A stretch of 64,000 nucleotides of DNA. It comes from Dastarcus helophoroides. Lineage: Eukaryota; Arthropoda; Insecta; Coleoptera; Bothrideridae. The translations under genes were made by a program, and so were the position numbers. Of this stretch, positions 49,701 through 52,753 are shown piece by piece. Below the pieces are notes generated by a model. The model saw only the letters and a program-made list of their open reading frames with translations, ran no database searches and was not told the origin of the DNA. The stretch is from positions 13,068,501 to 13,132,500 of the forward strand of contig CM053329.1 in NCBI GenBank assembly GCA_028583605.1. Reading direction: 5' to 3'. The first letter of the stretch is position 1. Every line of letters starts with the position of its first letter.

Positions 49701-52693
49701 GACCAAACTACAGATGCGTAGGTCATCGCTGGTCTTATGATGGATTTGCATAGTAACCCTTTAAGTCCAATAGACAGGTTATTTTTCTACCAATCATCGT
49801 TTGCAGCAGTCCCTTCAGCATTTCGGCTTTGGACACTGCATAATCGATCTGTGCCTGAAATGTAAGTCTTTTATCCAGAATTACACCTAGATACTTTGCC
49901 TGAAGTCCCCAGTCGACGTTTTGCCTATACACATTAACATGTCCATATGATTGGAGTCTTTTTCGGGTAAAGAAGACTGCTTGGGTCTTGTCTGCGTTGA
50001 CTTGGATTTTCCATTGACTGAAGTAATCTAGTAGACAATCTGTTCCCTCCTAAAGTTGTCTGGTGACCAACTCTGGACTGAAAGAGTACGCCACCAAAGC
50101 TGTGTCATCTGCATAAGTTGCCAATAAGGTATGGTCGATTATCAGATTGGTTCTTGACATGTCCGCTGTGAACAGAGAATACAGCAGAGGTGACAAGGCA
50201 GAGCCTTGAGGCATTTCATACTGTAGCCTAAACTGGTTTGGTAGTTCCTGTCCCACCTTTGCTCTGAATAAGCACTGGTCCAGGAACGAAGTTACCATTT
50301 AAATCATTGTTAGAGGTATTCCAAACTGGCGCATCTTGTAAACTAGTCCTTGGTGCCAAACTATGTCAAATGTCTTGGAGATTTTGAAGAAAATAGCTCC
50401 AACTACCTGGTTCCAGTTCATGCCTTGAGTTATTGTTTTAACCACACTCAGCATCTGGTCTGAGGTAGCGAGCATAGGTTGGAACCCAATTTATTTCCTA
50501 GGAATGATGTCGCGATCGCTGATAATATTCTGCAGATGCTTCCTCAAAATCCTTTTCGCTACCTTACCCAAGTTAGATAAGAGGCTGATTGGCCTGTAAT
50601 TTTGGGAAAATTTGTCATCCTTACTTGACTTAAGAATGAAAATAACGTTTGTAGTGTTCCATCTTGTGGAAAAATACCAGTACTTAAACATGGAATTGAC
50701 TATGACTCCAAAGTATTTGACAGCTTGGTCCGGAAGAGACTTCAAAGTTTCGTTTGGAGCTTTGTTTGAAACTGGATCCTTTTTGACGTTTAGCTTGCGC
50801 AGAAAGCTTTGGATTTCTTCCTCGTTAGACGGTTGGATGACGTCGTTTTCTTCTGGCACTTTCTCCTAAAGAACTTGAACTTCTTCTTTCACCTCCTCTA
50901 CGAAATCTAAGTCCACTTAATTTAATTCTAAAATTAAACCTTATATACTAGGAATATTCACTTCGTGCATTCAAACGCGTATGCTTATCTAATCATACAC
51001 GTCACAAGTCACACGTCTAATCATCACAATTCCTTAACTTTTAACCTTAACTATTTTTAACAGAGATGAGTGGTCTAAAGGCCCAGCGCAACTATTTATA
51101 AAGTTGTCCCCAGTCTTATGGATGGCTAAGCTTTCACAAGCATTTAACATAGAATTCTAATTTAGTACCCTTAACAGTTTAATTTGTTGGGCGTTATCGG
51201 TTTGAATGATTGACACGTGAATTGTAACCACTTTATTTCAAAGCAGAACTCGGATCACAACAATTGTAATTCACTAACGCTGTTTAATTAACCAACTTAT
51301 TCATTAACCTCTAACTTACTTGACTGACTCTAAGGGAAAGTCGACCGCCTTACATAAGTCCCGCCTCGGGTTCTAGAAGAATCCAGCAGATAAGGCTTAT
51401 CGTTTGCCGAAATTTCTGGAACGCTTATCTGCCATTTGCGTGGCCGCTTCCACTTATTAAATTTCTTAGAAAATTCCCAACTAAACTTTATAATTACTTT
51501 TTGTTACAATATTATTACCTATCATAGGATCTAATTTAAAAGTACGTTGAGCCACACTTGCCTTCTCAGTTCTTCCGCACCTCAAATGAGCCAAATGCTC
51601 CTTCAGTCGGATTTGAAGAGATCGCCTAGTCTGCCCGACGTACTTTTGAGGACAATCTTTACATGAAATTTGGTAAATACCGGACTTGTCCGTTTGCTTT
51701 ACTTTATCCTTCAAATTACCCAAAAGCGAATTTAATTTGCCGTTAGAACTGTCAACAATCCGGAAGCACTGTTTTCGTAAAATTTCACCTAAAGCATGCG
51801 TAAGCAAGAGTTCAAATGAAAGTAAGGCGAGCTTTTAATAAAGACTTTCCGAGTTGACGAAAACAAAAACTTAAAGTTCGTTTCACTTCCATTTGAACCC
51901 TCGCTTTACTCATGGTTTAGGTGCCATATTTTTAAATTCTAACGCATATAGAGCAAGTTTTTTTATAGAATCACCTGAAGTGGAAGCTACAGTGACAGGT
52001 AAGCGGATTTGAGTTTTTAAGCTATGAAAAACCTTTTTTATCGTTTTCAAGAAGCCATAACACAAGTCACTGAAGATTTAGTAATGTCATCCACAGAAGA
52101 AGAATTGTATGAAGAAGAAGAATTCACGGACGAAGTTCGAAGAGTAACAGACCACGAAGGTAATAATATTTTTATGTATTTCACTTTTACCATTAAGCGA
52201 CTTTTTAAGAGTCTTATTTCACAGAATGCGAAGGTGAAGACTGCGTAAAAGAAACTCGACCAAAAGGCACATTTGTGAAAATTCCTACACAACCTACAAC
52301 GACGATTTGTAAGTCTATGGGGTGAGAAAGCCAGTAACATATTAACTATTTTATTGTTATACTTTTTAGCTAGTTACATCATTTTGAAGAACCTGCGATA
52401 TAAAAATGAGGGTAAGATGTTAGATTTTCTTTTTACTAGCGAAAGGTAAACCTAGAGGCATTGCAAACAGAAGTTGGAAAATCGATAGCTATGAAATATC
52501 GTTTTAAATGCTTGGAAGCAAATTCCAAAGATTCACCCACGGATTATAGAAGTAGGATGGTGCGTGCACTAACGTAGAAAGCGGTGTCGAAAAAGCGTCT
52601 AGAGAGTAGGTAGTACCTTCTCGTGATAGCAGGAGTGATGGATTTCTACTGCCAATGAGGAACGAAGTAAATGAATATGACTATTAAACAGTT

Positions 52694-52753
<60 letters not shown>

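Noticed and set aside
52696..52752. (GA)n run as a functional GAGA-type regulatory element
   Set aside because: It is enclosed in a small inverted-repeat element far from any promoter evidence; treated as a microsatellite.
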